Shown: positions 46,563 to 59,297 of the stretch, one piece after another
How positions within the stretch are numbered: position 1 is the first letter of the stretch
How the letters are laid out: each line of letters starts with the position of its first letter
Assembly: GCF_947179165.1 (NCBI RefSeq)
Contig: NC_077242.1
Span: forward strand, 56,600,097-56,664,096
Direction: 5' to 3'
Length of the DNA: 64,000 nucleotides
DNA from: Solanum dulcamara
Taxonomy: Eukaryota; Streptophyta; Magnoliopsida; Solanales; Solanaceae
The notes under the pieces: model-generated
What the model was told of the DNA's origin: nothing
The model's database searches: none
The model's input: the letters and a program-made list of their open reading frames with translations, nothing else
Program-made: the position numbers and the translations under genes

Positions 46563-49501
46563 TATCACGACCCAACCCCATAGGCCATGACTAGGCTCGA
46601 CCTGGACACCCATATACATACTTATTAGTTGTATTTAAGCTGAACTATGAATAATATAATAATTTACAAAAGATCTTCCAATGGTTCATAATATCTTCAT
46701 ATAAATACATTCTTATCATTTTTCTCATGTGGGTATTCTTACTCTTCTTTGTATTTCCGGGTCACCACTAACCATACCTTGAAAGGACACGCAAGCCGAC
46801 AAGGCCGACATTACATATCAATATTCATAGCACATCATATAGATATAGCTGAATAAACTTATACACAACCCACACATATATCTACAGACCTTTAAGAGTA
46901 TCAATAGTATCATATGGCGGGACAAGGCCCCCGTCGTACCCCTGAATAAACAAATATATACATCAAAAGAATCGGTACCAAAATATAGGCTACGGTACAA
47001 TGGAGAACTCCAAAATAGCTGAGTAGAAATCCTAAGTTGGCGAATTTCTAAAATGAGTATTTGTACCTGGGGTCATAAAATGCAACCCTCCGAAGAGAGG
47101 GGGTCAATACGGAATACATACTTAGTATATAAAGCATAAAATACCATAAAGGAGATCACATCTGAAATAAAGATTCAGGAGACAAGTATAATAATCAATA
47201 AATCACTGTACCTGGATCTTATGAAATGAACTCATGTATATTATCATCATATATCGTACCCGGCCCATTATAGGACTTAGTGTCATAATTATATCATTAT
47301 ATTATCATATGTATATATATACCGTACCCGAGCCTCTAGCAAGGGACTCGGTGAATGGAGTAGTGTACACTTTATCATACCCAGCCCATTATCGGACTCG
47401 GTATCATAACCATATCATCATAAAATCATATCACCATATACCATACTAGGCCTCTAGTAAGGGACTTGGTGAATAATATAGTAAAATTACGCACGACAAC
47501 ATACCTAGACTGGGACTCGGTAAATAATAGAATAACAATATGCACGAATGGAATATCATGAGCAACCATGTACAACTAGATCATCATCTGAGACTCAATA
47601 GAATAAAGGGAATAACTAACACTAGAATGCCCAAAGTATGAAATTTATTGGCTAAGGCAGTGTAGTCTGCGACAGGTCCGCAACAGATCCGCGTCGTAGA
47701 CCTGGCCATGAGGAATAACCCAAGAAAAATCAAGAATTTAAGCATGAGGTAGAATGGTCTGCGACAAGTCCACGTCATGGACCTGGGACAAATAACGATC
47801 AAAACTGAAGCTTGAATATAATTTGCTAGACAGTGTGGTTCGTGACAAGTCCCTATCGTGGACCTGGGTGTGGGTAATGCAACAAGATAATGCGAACAAC
47901 TATTGTAAGTTAAGGACACTAATTATGATAAAGCCTATAAAAAATAGGGACTTTTATACACTTCAAATGTATAGAGGACTCAAGGGGCAATAGCTCAATC
48001 ACATTAGGAGCTCTAACATCAAGAATTAAATAAGGATCATAAATTACATTTAGAATTTATGAATAGAATTACCCCAAGCTCATATCATTCATTACTTAAT
48101 CTAAGACATGCCAAAAGAAAGAAGAGATAGCTCTACATACCTTAAACTATATCTAAATATCCAACGTCTATTTCTCGATCTCGCGGGTCTAAAATTAAGA
48201 TAACATAGGGCACAATTAGATATCCACATCACTTACTAACTAATCCAAGTACAAATGAAACTTAATAAAATTCGAGCAGCATTTCCCCTGCAAACTTAAT
48301 AATCCTCAAAATTCCAATTTAGCCAAACACCAATTAAAATGTCAATGACAACAATACCAACAATTTCATATCAGTATAGAATTTAAGTCCATCCTTAATT
48401 TACTTCCAAAATAGCCCAATATACATTCGGATGTCGATGCTTGTATTCACTTCTTTATTTCTGTATATCCATAGTATAACAACAAAAACAACTATAACCA
48501 ATCCTCCGATATTTCAGTCTATGAAACAATCCCCAAAATATTATTGCAAAATAACCACAATTATCATACCAAACAGTACCAAAATATATATATTATATCT
48601 CCATACACTTTATTCTTCCAAATTCAAGAACAACAACTAATCAACAACATCAACAATTATTATACATCAAAACTCAACTAATTCCATCCATTTAATCCAC
48701 CCAAAACATTCTCTTAATCCATAATTTTCAACAAAATGACAAACGAGTTTATAACGTTATTTTCTCCGTTCTAATTCATTAAAACTCTAAATAAACTTAT
48801 TAACAATGAGAAATGGACTTTAATATTACCTTAAGTATGGAGTAACCACATTAACACTTTCATTCTTGGATGAATTTTTAGTTTAAATTGAAGGCAACGC
48901 GACGTACAACACTTTTCTCTTCACGAGCTTCAGATTTTGGAGCTCGGATCTTGGTCGAATTTGATGTTTCTCTTTAAGATCTTCCTCTCTCTCTCTCTCT
49001 ATCTCTGGAAATTTCTGGATATTTCTTGGTTTGAGAATGAGGAAAAAAGCTAAAAATATCCCTTAAATAATGTGGGTATTAGGCCTGACCCGAGTTGGAT
49101 TCTGGTTGGGTCTAATCCACTGTTCAGCTCAACCCTTCTTCCTTAAAACATCCATTTCTCCTTATCTCGATGTCTCTTCTAGACCCACAACCTATAGTTC
49201 GAAATATATTTCAATTATATACAACTTTTAGTTTGAAAGTTTTCCCAAATTCTAAAGAGGTTATGGCATCCCAAAGTCGGATTATCCAAAAATGTGACTT
49301 TAAAAAAAAATATTTTTGATGGCTTTCGCTTTTATTTGGATCAAGGATCCTTCTTAAGATGTCTTTAACTTTACATATATTATACATATAACTTGTCATT
49401 TACAACGAATCATGTCATTTTAAAATTCAAAATTAAAAATCATTGAATTTATGTTCGTTAATTCATAAATAGTCCAATGTGCAAAAATATGAAATATAAC
49501 A
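46563..49501 (-). mobile_element. Solo LTR M, 2.94 kb, inside the integrase of G
   Basis: The top strand begins TATCACGACC and ends ATATAACA. The flanks TGATC (46558-46562) and CGATC (49502-49506) match at 4 of 5, and removing M restores the integrase text. M has no internal region. Read on the minus strand it resembles the LARD LTR: CTTCTTTCTTTTGGCATGTC, a GTATTGACCCCCTCTCTTCGG block, TGTCGGCCTTGTCGGC and a GGGTACGACGGGGGCC segment all have counterparts in the same order. It contains two copies of a 121 bp repeat (47255, 47376), three copies of a TCTGCGACAAGTCC block (47667-47850) and a (CT)n run near 48985. Confidence 0.8.
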
Positions 49502-50460
49502 CGATCTATAACAACCCAAATGGAATCAAGTTTCTTCTTAGTACGAGGCAAACTCATTATGAAATCCATATTCACATCTTCCTACTTCCAAGTAGGAATC
49601 TCAATATCTTAAGATCGACCTTCCGGTCTTTGATACTCAACTTTAACTTGTTGGCAATTTGGACACATAGCTACAAACTTCGCTATGTCCTTCTTCATGC
49701 CATTGCACCAATACACTTCCCTCAAGTCGCGATACATCTTGGTGGAACCCAGATAAATCGAGTATTGGGAACTATGGGCCTCATTCAATATCAATTCTCT
49801 TAACTCATCAACATTAGGTACACAGAAACGACCTTGGTAATGTAGCACACCATCTCCCCCTTGGGAGAAAGCCTTAATGGCTTTTTCGGCAACCGACTTC
49901 TTTAACTCAACCAAAATTGGATCTTGGTCTTGCTTGTCCTTGATATCCACTACAAGAGATGATTCTAAACCATTATGAATAATAAGACCTCCGCCATTAG
50001 AATCAACCAAATACACACCTAAGCATGCCAATCTATGAACATCTTTAACCAATTCTTTCTTATCTTCTTCAACGTGTGTCATACTACTCACGAACAATCT
50101 ACTTAGTGCATCGGCAACCATATTAGCTTTACCCATATGATACAACACACTAATATCATAATCCTTCAATAACTCAAGCCATCTTCTTTGCCAAAGGTTC
50201 AAATCTTTTTGCTTAAACATATATTGTAAACTCTTTTGGTCAGTGAACACATCCACATGGACACCATAAAGATAGTGTCTCCAAATCTTCAAAGAAAACA
50301 TAACCGCCGCTAGTTCAAGATCATGTGTTGGATATTTTCTTTCATGCACCTTAAGTTTTCTAGAAACATAGGCTATTACATTATCATGTTGCATCAACAC
50401 ACAACCAAGACCAACCCTTGAGGTATCACACTATACTACGAAACCATTGGACCCTTCTGG
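49502..50460 (-). pseudogene. RNase H and integrase N-terminal part of G
   Basis: A clean frame of 263 codons (50400-49609) carries RNase H ([21 protein letters not shown] with catalytic Glu, [24 protein letters not shown]) and the integrase zinc-binding domain ([17 protein letters not shown], with Tyr in place of the second His, and [16 protein letters not shown]). A stop follows at 49611. It is the longest intact piece of G. Integrase is then split by solo LTR M. Confidence 0.9.
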
Positions 50461-51550
50461 TAAGGTCAAGATAGGAGCAGTAGTGAGATAATCCTTCAAT
50501 TTTTGGAAACTCTTTTCATATGCTTCCAACCATTGGAACTTCACCTTTTTTTAGTCAACTTGGTCAAAGGTGACGAGATCGATGAAAACCCTTCCATAAA
50601 TCCCCTATAATATCCGGCTAGGCCCAAGAAACTCCTAATACTGAAAGGAGATAATGGTCTAGGCTAATTCTTAACTGCTTTGGTTTTCTTAGGGTCAACC
50701 ATAATTCCTTCACCGGATACAATGTGACCAAGGAAGACGACCTCCTTTAACAAAAACTCACATTTGTTGAACTTTGCAAATAGTTGTTTATCTCTTAGAA
50801 TTTCCAATACAATCCTCAAGTGACTTGCATGCTCCTACTCATTTCGAGAGTAAACCAAAATGTTGTTGATGAATACAATCACAAACATATATAGGTATTG
50901 ATTGAATACCCTATTCATTAAGTCCACGAAAGTCGTAGGAGCATTGGTCAAACCAAACGACATGACTAGAAACTCATAATGGCTATACCTCATCTAAAAT
51001 GTTATTTTGGGAATGTTACACTCCCTCATCCTCAATTGGTGATAATCGGAACAAAGGTCTATTTTGGAGAATTAACTTGCCCCTTACAATTGATCAAACA
51101 AGTCATCTATTCTCGTAATTGGATACTTATTCTTGATGGTTACCTTATTTAATTGCTGCTAATCAATGCACATAGTAATGAACTATCCTTCTTTCTAACA
51201 AACAATACGATATCACCCCATTGGGATATATTTGGCCTAATAAAACCTTTGTCTAACAAGTTTTTCAATTAATCCTTCAATTCCTTTAACTCCATCGGAG
51301 CCATCTGGTAAGGAGGAATAAAAATAGGTTGAGTATCCAGAAGAAAGTCTATACCAAAATCAATCTCCCTTTTGGGAGGGATATCGAGTAAATCATCGGG
51401 AAAAACATCCGGAAACTCATTTATAATAGAAACCAACTCTAGGACAGGGGCTACAGAATTCTCATCCCAAACCCTCATAAGATAGTGTATACAACCCTTG
51501 GAAATCATCTTTCGAGCTCTAAGACATGAAATAAATTGACCATTAAACAC
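50461..51550 (-). pseudogene. Reverse transcriptase of G
   Basis: The first part (51550-51269) is open with [30 protein letters not shown] and [26 protein letters not shown], then stops. The rest is fragmented by frameshifts. The active-site box translates as FINNIL (codons at 50862-50867 both AAC), so both Asp of the family FIDDIL are Asn. The enzyme would be dead even without the other lesions. Confidence 0.85.
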
Positions 51551-51960
51551 GGGGTCACTACCCTTCTATTCTAGGATCGGCTCATTTGGGAATTGGAACT
51601 TAACCACTCGAGTTCTACAATCAATAGAAGCATAACATGTATATAGCTAATCCATCACAAGGATGATATCAAAATCGGTAATCTCAAGTTCAACTAAATC
51701 ACATAAGGTAACTTTATGGAAGACTGTAACCAGACAACTTCTATAAACTCTTTTAGCCACAACCGACTCACCTATGGGAATATAAATAGAGAAAGGATCT
51801 GATAATGTCTCGGGACTAACATCAAATCTCATGGCCACATAAGGGAAAATAAAAGATAAATATTCACCCGAATCTAGGAAAGCATAGGCATCATAGAGAA
51901 AGACCTATAACATATCGATAACAACATCAGGAGTCTCCTCCACCTCTTACCTACCATGGA
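51551..51960 (-). pseudogene. Protease of G
   Basis: The minus-strand translation around 51905-51840 is AFLDSGEYLSFIFPYVAMRFDV, with a Asp-Ser-Gly active site (51866-51874). It continues with SVVAKRVYRSCLVTVF and VELEITDFDIILVMD. A frame change and a stop lie on either side. It cleaves the Gag-Pol polyprotein in active relatives. Confidence 0.8.
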
Positions 51961-53072
51961 GAGCATAAAACCTACTATTGTGTTGACCACCTTTTGGTTG
52001 CACTTGGACACCTTGAGCAACTTCTCATTGAGGACGAACATCCTTGACCTTGCATTCCTTAGCATGATAACCCGGCTTACCACACTGGTAGCACACATTC
52101 AACCCGACTAGGCATTCACCCTTGTGGTTCCTACCATACTTCTTACATGCGGGAGTAACTTGGCCTATAGGAGCACCCCTTGAGGTTTAGGTTTGGGTAC
52201 CCTATCTTTGTCAAACCATGGAATAGTGACATTAGAAAACCCTTGGCTGAAGTACTTTTGGTGAAAACAAAGACGTCCACCACTTCCAGACTTAGCATGA
52301 GAGAATTCACTATCATCAGTTCTTGGCCTCTTAGACTCCCTATTATTCACCTTTAGAGTCTCACTTTCTACTTGCTCCTCATAGTTCATGAGTCTGGATA
52401 TATCTATCTCTTAAATCAACATCGCCATTTTTCATTCTTTTGCAACCATGTCCGACACACTCGATACAAATTTGCTTATACGAGCTCTTGAGTAGGTAAC
52501 CATGAATGGAGCATTTTTTGATAATTGAGAAAACTTAAGGACATACTTTCTCACACCCATACCACCTTGCTTGAGGTTGATAAACTCTTGAACCTTGGCC
52601 TTCCTGCACTCTAGCGGGAAAAAGCGATCAAGAAACACACCTTTGAACTCATCCCAAGTCACGGGTTCCAGCTCTCTAGGCCTCTCACTTTTCTATTGAT
52701 GAAACTAAATTTGAGAAACACCCCTCAATTGGTACATAGACAACTCTTCCTTTTCAACCGGGCTAATCCCCATGATCTCAACATTATTATAAATGTTATC
52801 GACAAACTCTTGGGGATCCTTATCAAATTTAGAACCCCAAAACTCTAGAGGATTCATCCTCATGAAGTCAAGAACTCTTATTGCCTTCATACTAGCATTC
52901 GAATTCATGGGAGCAACTACCTCACGAATTACTTAGCTGTAATGGCTTGAGCAAGTACTTGAAAAGTCGCTCGAAACTCGGCATTGGAAACTTGATCATT
53001 TAGAGGGTCATTCAGAGCTTGTTACTTCTCTTCAACCATGTTCCTTCTAGCAGTGTATCTTCATGTAGGCAT
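51961..53072 (-). pseudogene. gag of G
   Basis: The start is the ATG at 53072. Pieces: LDFMRMNPLEFWGSKFDKDPQEFVD (52870-52795), WDEFKGVFLDRFFPLECRKAKVQEFINLKQGGMGVRKY (52660-52545), a lysine/arginine-rich stretch ESKRPRTDDSEFSHAKSGSGG and the zinc knuckle CYQCGKPGYHAKEC (about 52092-52050), where Tyr stands for His. Three stops interrupt it. Gag forms the particle and binds RNA. Confidence 0.85.
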
Positions 53073-53129
53073 ATTCTCAAAATTGCAAAGAACAAGCATT
53101 AGAGGGAAAAGACTTCACCACTCTACCGC

Positions 53130-53283
53130 ACGACATAGATCATTAAAGAAGCGACACTTTTCCTAAGACATTTTGTAGCCTTCTATTTATGGATGTGGTG
53201 CACTTCACACCAATGAATAAGATTTTACTTAACGCGGCATGTTAGACTCCTAAGATTCTTCTAAAGCTTATGCTCTGATACCA
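53130..53283 (-). other. Primer binding site and leader of G
   Basis: GCTCTGATACCA at 53272-53283 is the exact complement of TGGTATCAGAGC, the best preserved primer site in the window. The leader block shared with the LARD and other elements is at 53130-53240. Confidence 0.9.
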
Positions 53284-53287
53284 AGTT

Positions 53288-55488
53288 TGTCATAATTGGA
53301 CCTAGTTCCTAGTCGTAACACGGCAATCGGGATGTGAGGGCCCCAACCATAAGTTATCTTAGCTTATATCGCATACATAAGGTAAAGAACAAGATAAATA
53401 TGAGTAGAAGTAATCATTAAGTGGGGAATGGGACTAAGGGAAATCAACTTTATAACTGCCCAATTCGGACTACACCAATGAATATTGTCTAAACATGCCT
53501 CTAGTCTAATCTTTGATGGAGGCTTAGGACAAGATCCTAGCTTACCCTAATAATAGAAGAAATGTTTAACACTAGTAACATGAATAAAAGTCTTGTCCTC
53601 GGTAAAATGAGGACTCACCAACTTATTTGAAATCTAACGAAAACTCTTGCCATAAGCAGGGTAGTTGTGAGTGTTGTTCATCCCTACATTATGAGATAAT
53701 GTAGGCAAAATAAGCATTAGTATATTTGAATGTACTAAGTATGTGAGGTATGCATGAACAAGTAATAGTATATTTGAATATGCTAAGTATGTGAGGTATG
53801 CATGAACAAGTAAAAGAACGTATAAATATGACAAAAGTTGCATGACCAATCAGAGTGCACATGAGTATAGCTTAAAAGCAATTTAAAAAATAAGAAACTC
53901 TTGGTCAATGCATATCATAAAACTTCAACTTTCAAATCATAACTTGATACCTCATAACTTAACTTGAACTTGAACTTATATGGGATAAAACCGTTAACCA
54001 ACAACTAAGACCATACGAGGTACTACAGGGAATCCAATGACTCCTGCATTGAAACAAACCGATGAGTCCTATATCGAAATAGGGGAGGCTTTCTTGCTAG
54101 GGCATACTCCAAGATAACTCAACTAGGCTACGTGGATCCACTAGCTAGGCCATAAAGGAAACCTACGTGGGCAACATAGTTTGGGACTTTAGGTTGCTAC
54201 TAGGATTTCCTTAGATAACCAACTGTATTATACGACCAAACCCTGCCTAGAAGTCCTCTAGGTACTTAGTCAATATCCCAATGAAAAATCATAAAACATA
54301 ATCATAACATAGTAGGTAAAGATAGTTATTGCCTATCAATCCATCTTTAAAATATTTAGGAAAAGCTCATCTTACTTGGTGATTCATAAAAATCTATAAC
54401 TTCGGTGAGAATTCTCCTTATCACCATCTCAAAATATCTAATGATCTTAACTCTAATCATCATCTCAATCTTTAACTTTAAAATTATAATCTCAATTGTA
54501 ACTCATTGCAAAACTATCTTTATAAATCATTTAACTCATGATTAACTCATAAAATCATCTTTACTTCATAATCATGCTTGAAAATATAGCTTTATGCATA
54601 GGCATCCATAATTCAACTTGAAATCATATAATTCATATAAGAACATGAATATAAAGATCATTGATAACAATTAAAAATAAAATCTAGTCACCCCAATGTA
54701 ATTCATCAAAACTAGGGTTCATAATCAATTGTAAATTGAATAAAAACTTGAAAAATCTTTGAGACTTCATGGGTGAAAAGGGCTCATGAATCAATCCCCA
54801 CATACCTTGCTTGAAATTACTTAAAATTGAGAAGAAACTTTGAAGAAATCTGGAAACCCTAGCTTGAATTTGGAGAGAAACCTTGAGAGAATTTGAGAGT
54901 TCTTGCCTTGGAAATTTTGAGAGAATAAACTGAATAGGAGGAGATTTTCAAGAATAGAGTAAATAGACTTTGAACTTGGCCATAAAAGTGTCTAGGTTCT
55001 TTGAACCGAACTTGGAAAAATACATAAATGCCTTTTATTAAATCCTAGATTTAAGTCTATGAATGGGTTCCTACGGGCCATCTAAGTGTTGACGAGTCGT
55101 CCAAATAACTCATCCTGCAGGTTTGTGAAAAGTCTTGAAAACATAGTCTCTGAAGTTTTTGAATGGCCAATGTTTACGACCCATAGTCTCAGAAATAGTC
55201 CATTCTTAAGGCTCATCTTATAGGTTTGAAACCTGCAAATATACTAGTCTCTGAATTTTTAGGACGGGTGGTTCTTACTACCCGTCATTGCTTCTATGAG
55301 CCGTCCTGTCAAGTAGTCATTTTGGCCTTAGGGAAACTTCAACTTTTTCTCAAAGGGTCACTCTACGACTCTCTTCTATGAGCTATAGAAAGCCCTACAA
55401 GCCATAGAGGGACTCGTTCACATGGACGGGTTCAGAATTTTGAGACGTTTCTCCTTGTTTCCAACTTTTTGACTTACGGGATCATACA
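53288..55488 (-). repeat. 5' LTR of G
   Basis: On the top strand it begins TGTCATAATT and ends GGGATCATACA. It has a 48 bp tandem duplication at 53718-53813 that the 3' LTR lacks. At the TATA position it reads GAGTAAATAGAC, where the 3' LTR has GAGTATTTATAGAC, so five bases including the TATA core are gone. Confidence 0.9.
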
Positions 55489-55493
55489 TTTTC

Positions 55494-56281
55494 CCAATAC
55501 ATGATGGCATAAGCTAATTGAGAAGTGGTAGATCCTGTGAACCCAAATGTGGGTACAGCAGCAACTAGGGTTCAGGACTTCACTTAGATGAATCCTCTAG
55601 AATTTCATGGTTTAAAGGTGTATGAGTATCCACAAAAGTTCATTAAAAGGATTTCAAAGATAGTGGACATCATGAATATGACTCTGATGGAAAAGGCTGA
55701 CTTGGCTACTTATCAATTTAAAGGTTTCGCTCAAGTTTGGTTCAACTAATGGAAGGAAAGAAGGGCTATTGATGCATGTCCTTTGGATTGGGACAAGTTT
55801 AAGGTATTTTTCTAGACCATTTCTTACCTCTTGAGACAAGAGAGGCTAAAGTACAATAGTTCATTAACATGAAACAAGGTAAAATGAGTGTCAGGAAATA
55901 TGCTTTGAAGTTCACCGAATTATCCAAATATGTTTTGAGAATGATAGCCGATTCTAGAACTCTTATAAGCAAGTTTATTTGTGGTATTTTGGATATGGTT
56001 GTCAAGGAGTGTAAAACCACAATCTTTCTCAAGGATATAGATATTTTAAGGTTGATGACTCATGCCAAACAAATTGAGAAAGAGAAGCTTAAGGAGAAGA
56101 CTAGGGAGACTAAGAGGGCAAGGACCGATAGTGGTAACTTTTCTCATTTTAAGTTCGGTAATGGTGGTCGATCTCAATTTTCATAGAAGTAATCTAGCCC
56201 AACTTCATCTAGTGCTCCAACTATGAAGTTCTACTAAGATAGGATATCAAACTCTAAGCTTCAAGGAGGAGCTTCTAGTGG
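55494..56281 (+). pseudogene. gag of E, middle piece
   Basis: It continues the gag of E after G: VDPVNPNVGTAATRVQDFT, MNPLEFHGLKVYEYPQKFIKRISKIV, ADLATYQFKGFAQVWFN and, in the frame 55869-56186, MKQGKMSVRKYALKFTELSKY and a basic tail ETKRARTDSGNFSHFKFGNGGRSQFS. Stops occur near 55590 and 55747 and a one-base shift near 55815. It is cut by solo LTR N. Confidence 0.85.
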
Positions 56282-56286
56282 TCAGA

Positions 56287-58662
56287 TGTCATAACCCATG
56301 CCTAGGGCCTAGACGTGATATGGCTATTGAGGAACCCAAAAATACCTCAAATAAGCCTTTTAGCATTTTTTTAGTCTTTCATAGGTAATGAAAATAAATA
56401 AACAAGCAAAAATCATAATAGTAAATCTTCAACTTACATATATCCAACAATACCTCTAACTTTTAGATTTAACTGGGCTAAGACAAGTCCCTAGCTCACC
56501 CTCAATCATAATAGAAAAAAATGTCATAGTAAGTGTCTAAACATCTCAAAATATCATAAGCTAGAAAGATAATAGAGTATTATTCTCGAAATATGGGAAC
56601 TCACCAAAAGTAATCTTTAAACGAAATCTCAACTAGCCACGTGGAGGAGAATGAGGAGGAGCATTGGTCCCTACATGGTGATATCATATAGGCAAAAGAG
56701 TATGCGTTAGTACTTTGAATGTACTAAGCATATAAGCATGCATGAACATTGAGAAAACATTAAAATATTTATGTAATATAAAACATAATGCAATGTATGC
56801 ATAATCAATCATATAGATATCATTTAAAATATTTATTTTGTGGGAAAATGACCATAATCAATATTTAAGACCATGCATTTATTACATGGAATCCAACATA
56901 ACCCCCTACATTGGTCGGGGAGACTACTTTCTTGGTAGAACTCCGTCAACTTCATTCATTTCTTTAACTTTAACTTTAAGGGCTATTTATGGATCCATTA
57001 GCCTAAGCCTACAAGGGCTCCTATCTTGGCACATAGTTAATGAGACAAAGGGTTGCTACTAGAATTCTCTTACCGAATCTCACCTCAATAACCCATTTAT
57101 TGCTAAGTCAATCCCACAGAATAGTTTAATACTTTAAAATAGTCATAGCATATAGCTTGAGAATTCAAAACATCATATTCGGTAGAATAGCTCATTAAAA
57201 TCTTTGGTAATTCAAATATGCAAGAATTGTCCTTATTGCATAAAGAATCCATTATTCATATCATTTCATCATTCTTTCATTTCATAAAACTCCATTTTGA
57301 TCATAGATATTGCTTTCATAAACATTCATTTGGAGTCAAAGCTTTCAAGTCAAACTTCATTGAAAACATAGTAAGACTAGGTGGGTTAATATCATTTCAA
57401 CTTTCAAACATGAATGTAAATAAAATTATACATAAATACTTTGAATATATCGATTAAAAATTATATTTTAAACAACCCATCATGAATTTCAAGAACTTTT
57501 AAAGAGCTAAATAGAGAAAATACTTACAAACCATCAATTCATACATATGAAATCATTTTGCATCAAAATAAATCAATAATCATTAGTTTAACCATGATTC
57601 ATTCTATTAAGTATAAATAAGAATTACCCATAAGAAAATCTTACTTGAAATCAAGATATTTAGTTAAAAGAGTTTTGAACTACATGGGTGGAAGAATCCA
57701 TGGATAAACACCCACATAACTTAGAGTAAAGCTTAAAGAAAATAAACATAATTTATCATATAATCAAAATACTTTAGGAATGAGAGTGGAAGGATTACTC
57801 TCATTGAAGTATTACATACCTGAAATCCGAAGCGTTACTCAGAATTGAAGGACTTAATAAACACTCTTGAATTCTAGCATTTTCTCCTCGCTGGAGCATT
57901 TTGTGTACTATCCGGAGTATATGAATTACCAGAATAGTATTTCTAAACTACTAAGAATTAAAACTATATTTTGAGAATGATTAAAGGAGTTTATAGAGAG
58001 AAAAGTTGCATAAAAAAGCTTGATGAATAAAATGATAAAATAAGGTGGGTATTTATAGGTGTGAAGGAGAGACCTAACAATAATTAAAATAATTATAAAA
58101 AAAATCTAAAAATTTAATGGAAGATTGTGCTGTCATGAAGGACTATTGATGTCATGGTGATGTCAAATAGAGGACTATTGATGTCATGGTGATGTCAAAT
58201 AGAGGACTATTAATATCATGGTAATGTCAAATGGATCTAGATCTTTTCATGGTTGGTGAGATAAACCTTTTGTTAACGGAATACTATTTTTTGGAGCTGC
58301 GTTTGAAAAAGATATCTTCCTTATTAGGATTTAGTGTATATATGAATTGTTTCTCTAGAAGTATACTTTCATGTCGTTCAAGAATCAACTAATTTGGAGC
58401 ATCAATATGATTTTTCTTCTACAAATACTCCATTTCGTCACAGCACCATGTCTTACAACAATTAATTTATTTGACCTATTTAACCTCCGAAACATAAAAT
58501 ATGATCTTCATAAAAGTTGTAGGTAATGATATTCGAGTTATTCAAAAATTTAAATCATCTAATTTGGACAATTTTATTAAAAGTTATATGCAAAATACAG
58601 AATAAATATCATTTTTATCGAGAATTAAAACATCATATACAATGTTTTTAGGGGGTGTTACA
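56287..58662 (-). mobile_element. Solo LTR N inside gag of E
   Basis: The top strand begins TGTCATAACC and ends GGGTGTTACA. TCAGA at 56282-56286 is repeated exactly at 58663-58667. It has the same start as the LTRs of G and A but is clearly diverged. It is a solo LTR with no internal region. A 32 bp minisatellite lies near its right end. Confidence 0.9.
58139..58234. repeat. 32 bp minisatellite, three copies, in solo LTR N
   Basis: Units of AGGACTATTGATGTCATGG and TGATGTCAAATAG begin at 58139, 58171 and 58203. The first two are nearly identical and the third has a few changes. Confidence 0.9.
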
Positions 58663-58667
58663 TCAGA

Positions 58668-58938
58668 CTATCCCCGCATATAGAAAGTGTGGGAAAACCA
58701 TCAAAGAGATTGCCTAGCAGGTTCTGATGCATATTTTGGTTGTGGTAAGATGCATTATAAGGTGAGAGATTTCCCTTCGATTTGTAGCAAGGTTAAAGAT
58801 GGTAGTCCAGAATGGTTTTGGTTCTGGTGATACCAATTACCCGGCTTAGTAGGTTACTTCATCTGGTTCTGGTGATGATCAGTGTCAGAATGGTTTTAAT
58901 TCTCTTCATACTCGACAAGATTAGGAGCATTCCTTGAT
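58668..58938 (+). pseudogene. gag of E, zinc knuckle piece
   Basis: After N the frame gives PAYRKCGKTHQRDCLAGSDA and YFGCGKMHYKVRDF: remains of zinc knuckle sequence with CxxC, His and Cys positions partly kept. A stop-rich tail follows up to the protease. Confidence 0.7.
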
Positions 58939-59297
58939 GTGGTTACTAGCATGTTACAAGTCTTTCAGTTTGATGTTTATGCTTTGTTAGATCCTAGAGC
59001 AAATATTTCTTTTGTGACTCCTTATGTAGCTATGAAATATGATATCGGCCCTGAAATCTTGGAACCTTTGTCAGTCTCTACTCTTGTTAGTGATTTTATT
59101 GTAGCTAAATGGGTTTATAGAAATTTTCTGGTCTCAATTTTTCAAAAGACACCTCAGTTGATCTTGTAAAACTAGATATGACTGACTTTGATATTATTCT
59201 TCATATGAATTGGCATTATGCTTGTTATACCTCTATTGACAATAGAACCCGAGTGGTTAAGTTTTAGTTTTCGAATGAACCATAGATTGGAAGGGTA
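58939..59297 (+). pseudogene. Protease of E
   Basis: The frame 58939-59169 has MLQVFQFDVYALLDPRANISFVTPYVAMKYDIGPEILEPLSVSTL. The active-site segment is Asp-Pro-Arg where the relatives here have Asp-Pro-Gly or Asp-Ser-Gly, so the Gly is lost. After a frame change it ends in VKLDMTDFDIILHMNW-like text. Confidence 0.8.

Larger units (their letters stand above)
43170..55488 (-). mobile_element. Gypsy chromovirus G, full length, with nested solo LTR M
   Basis: It is bounded by LTRs of 2168 bp (43170-45337) and 2201 bp (53288-55488). The primer site complement, GCTCTGATACCA, at 53272-53283 is perfect. The polypurine tract complement is at 45338. The flanks ATTTC (43165-43169) and TTTTC (55489-55493) match at 4 of 5. 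Without M it is about 9.4 kb. The genes gag, protease, RT, RNase H, integrase and chromodomain are all present on the minus strand but broken. It sits in gag of E. Confidence 0.9.
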
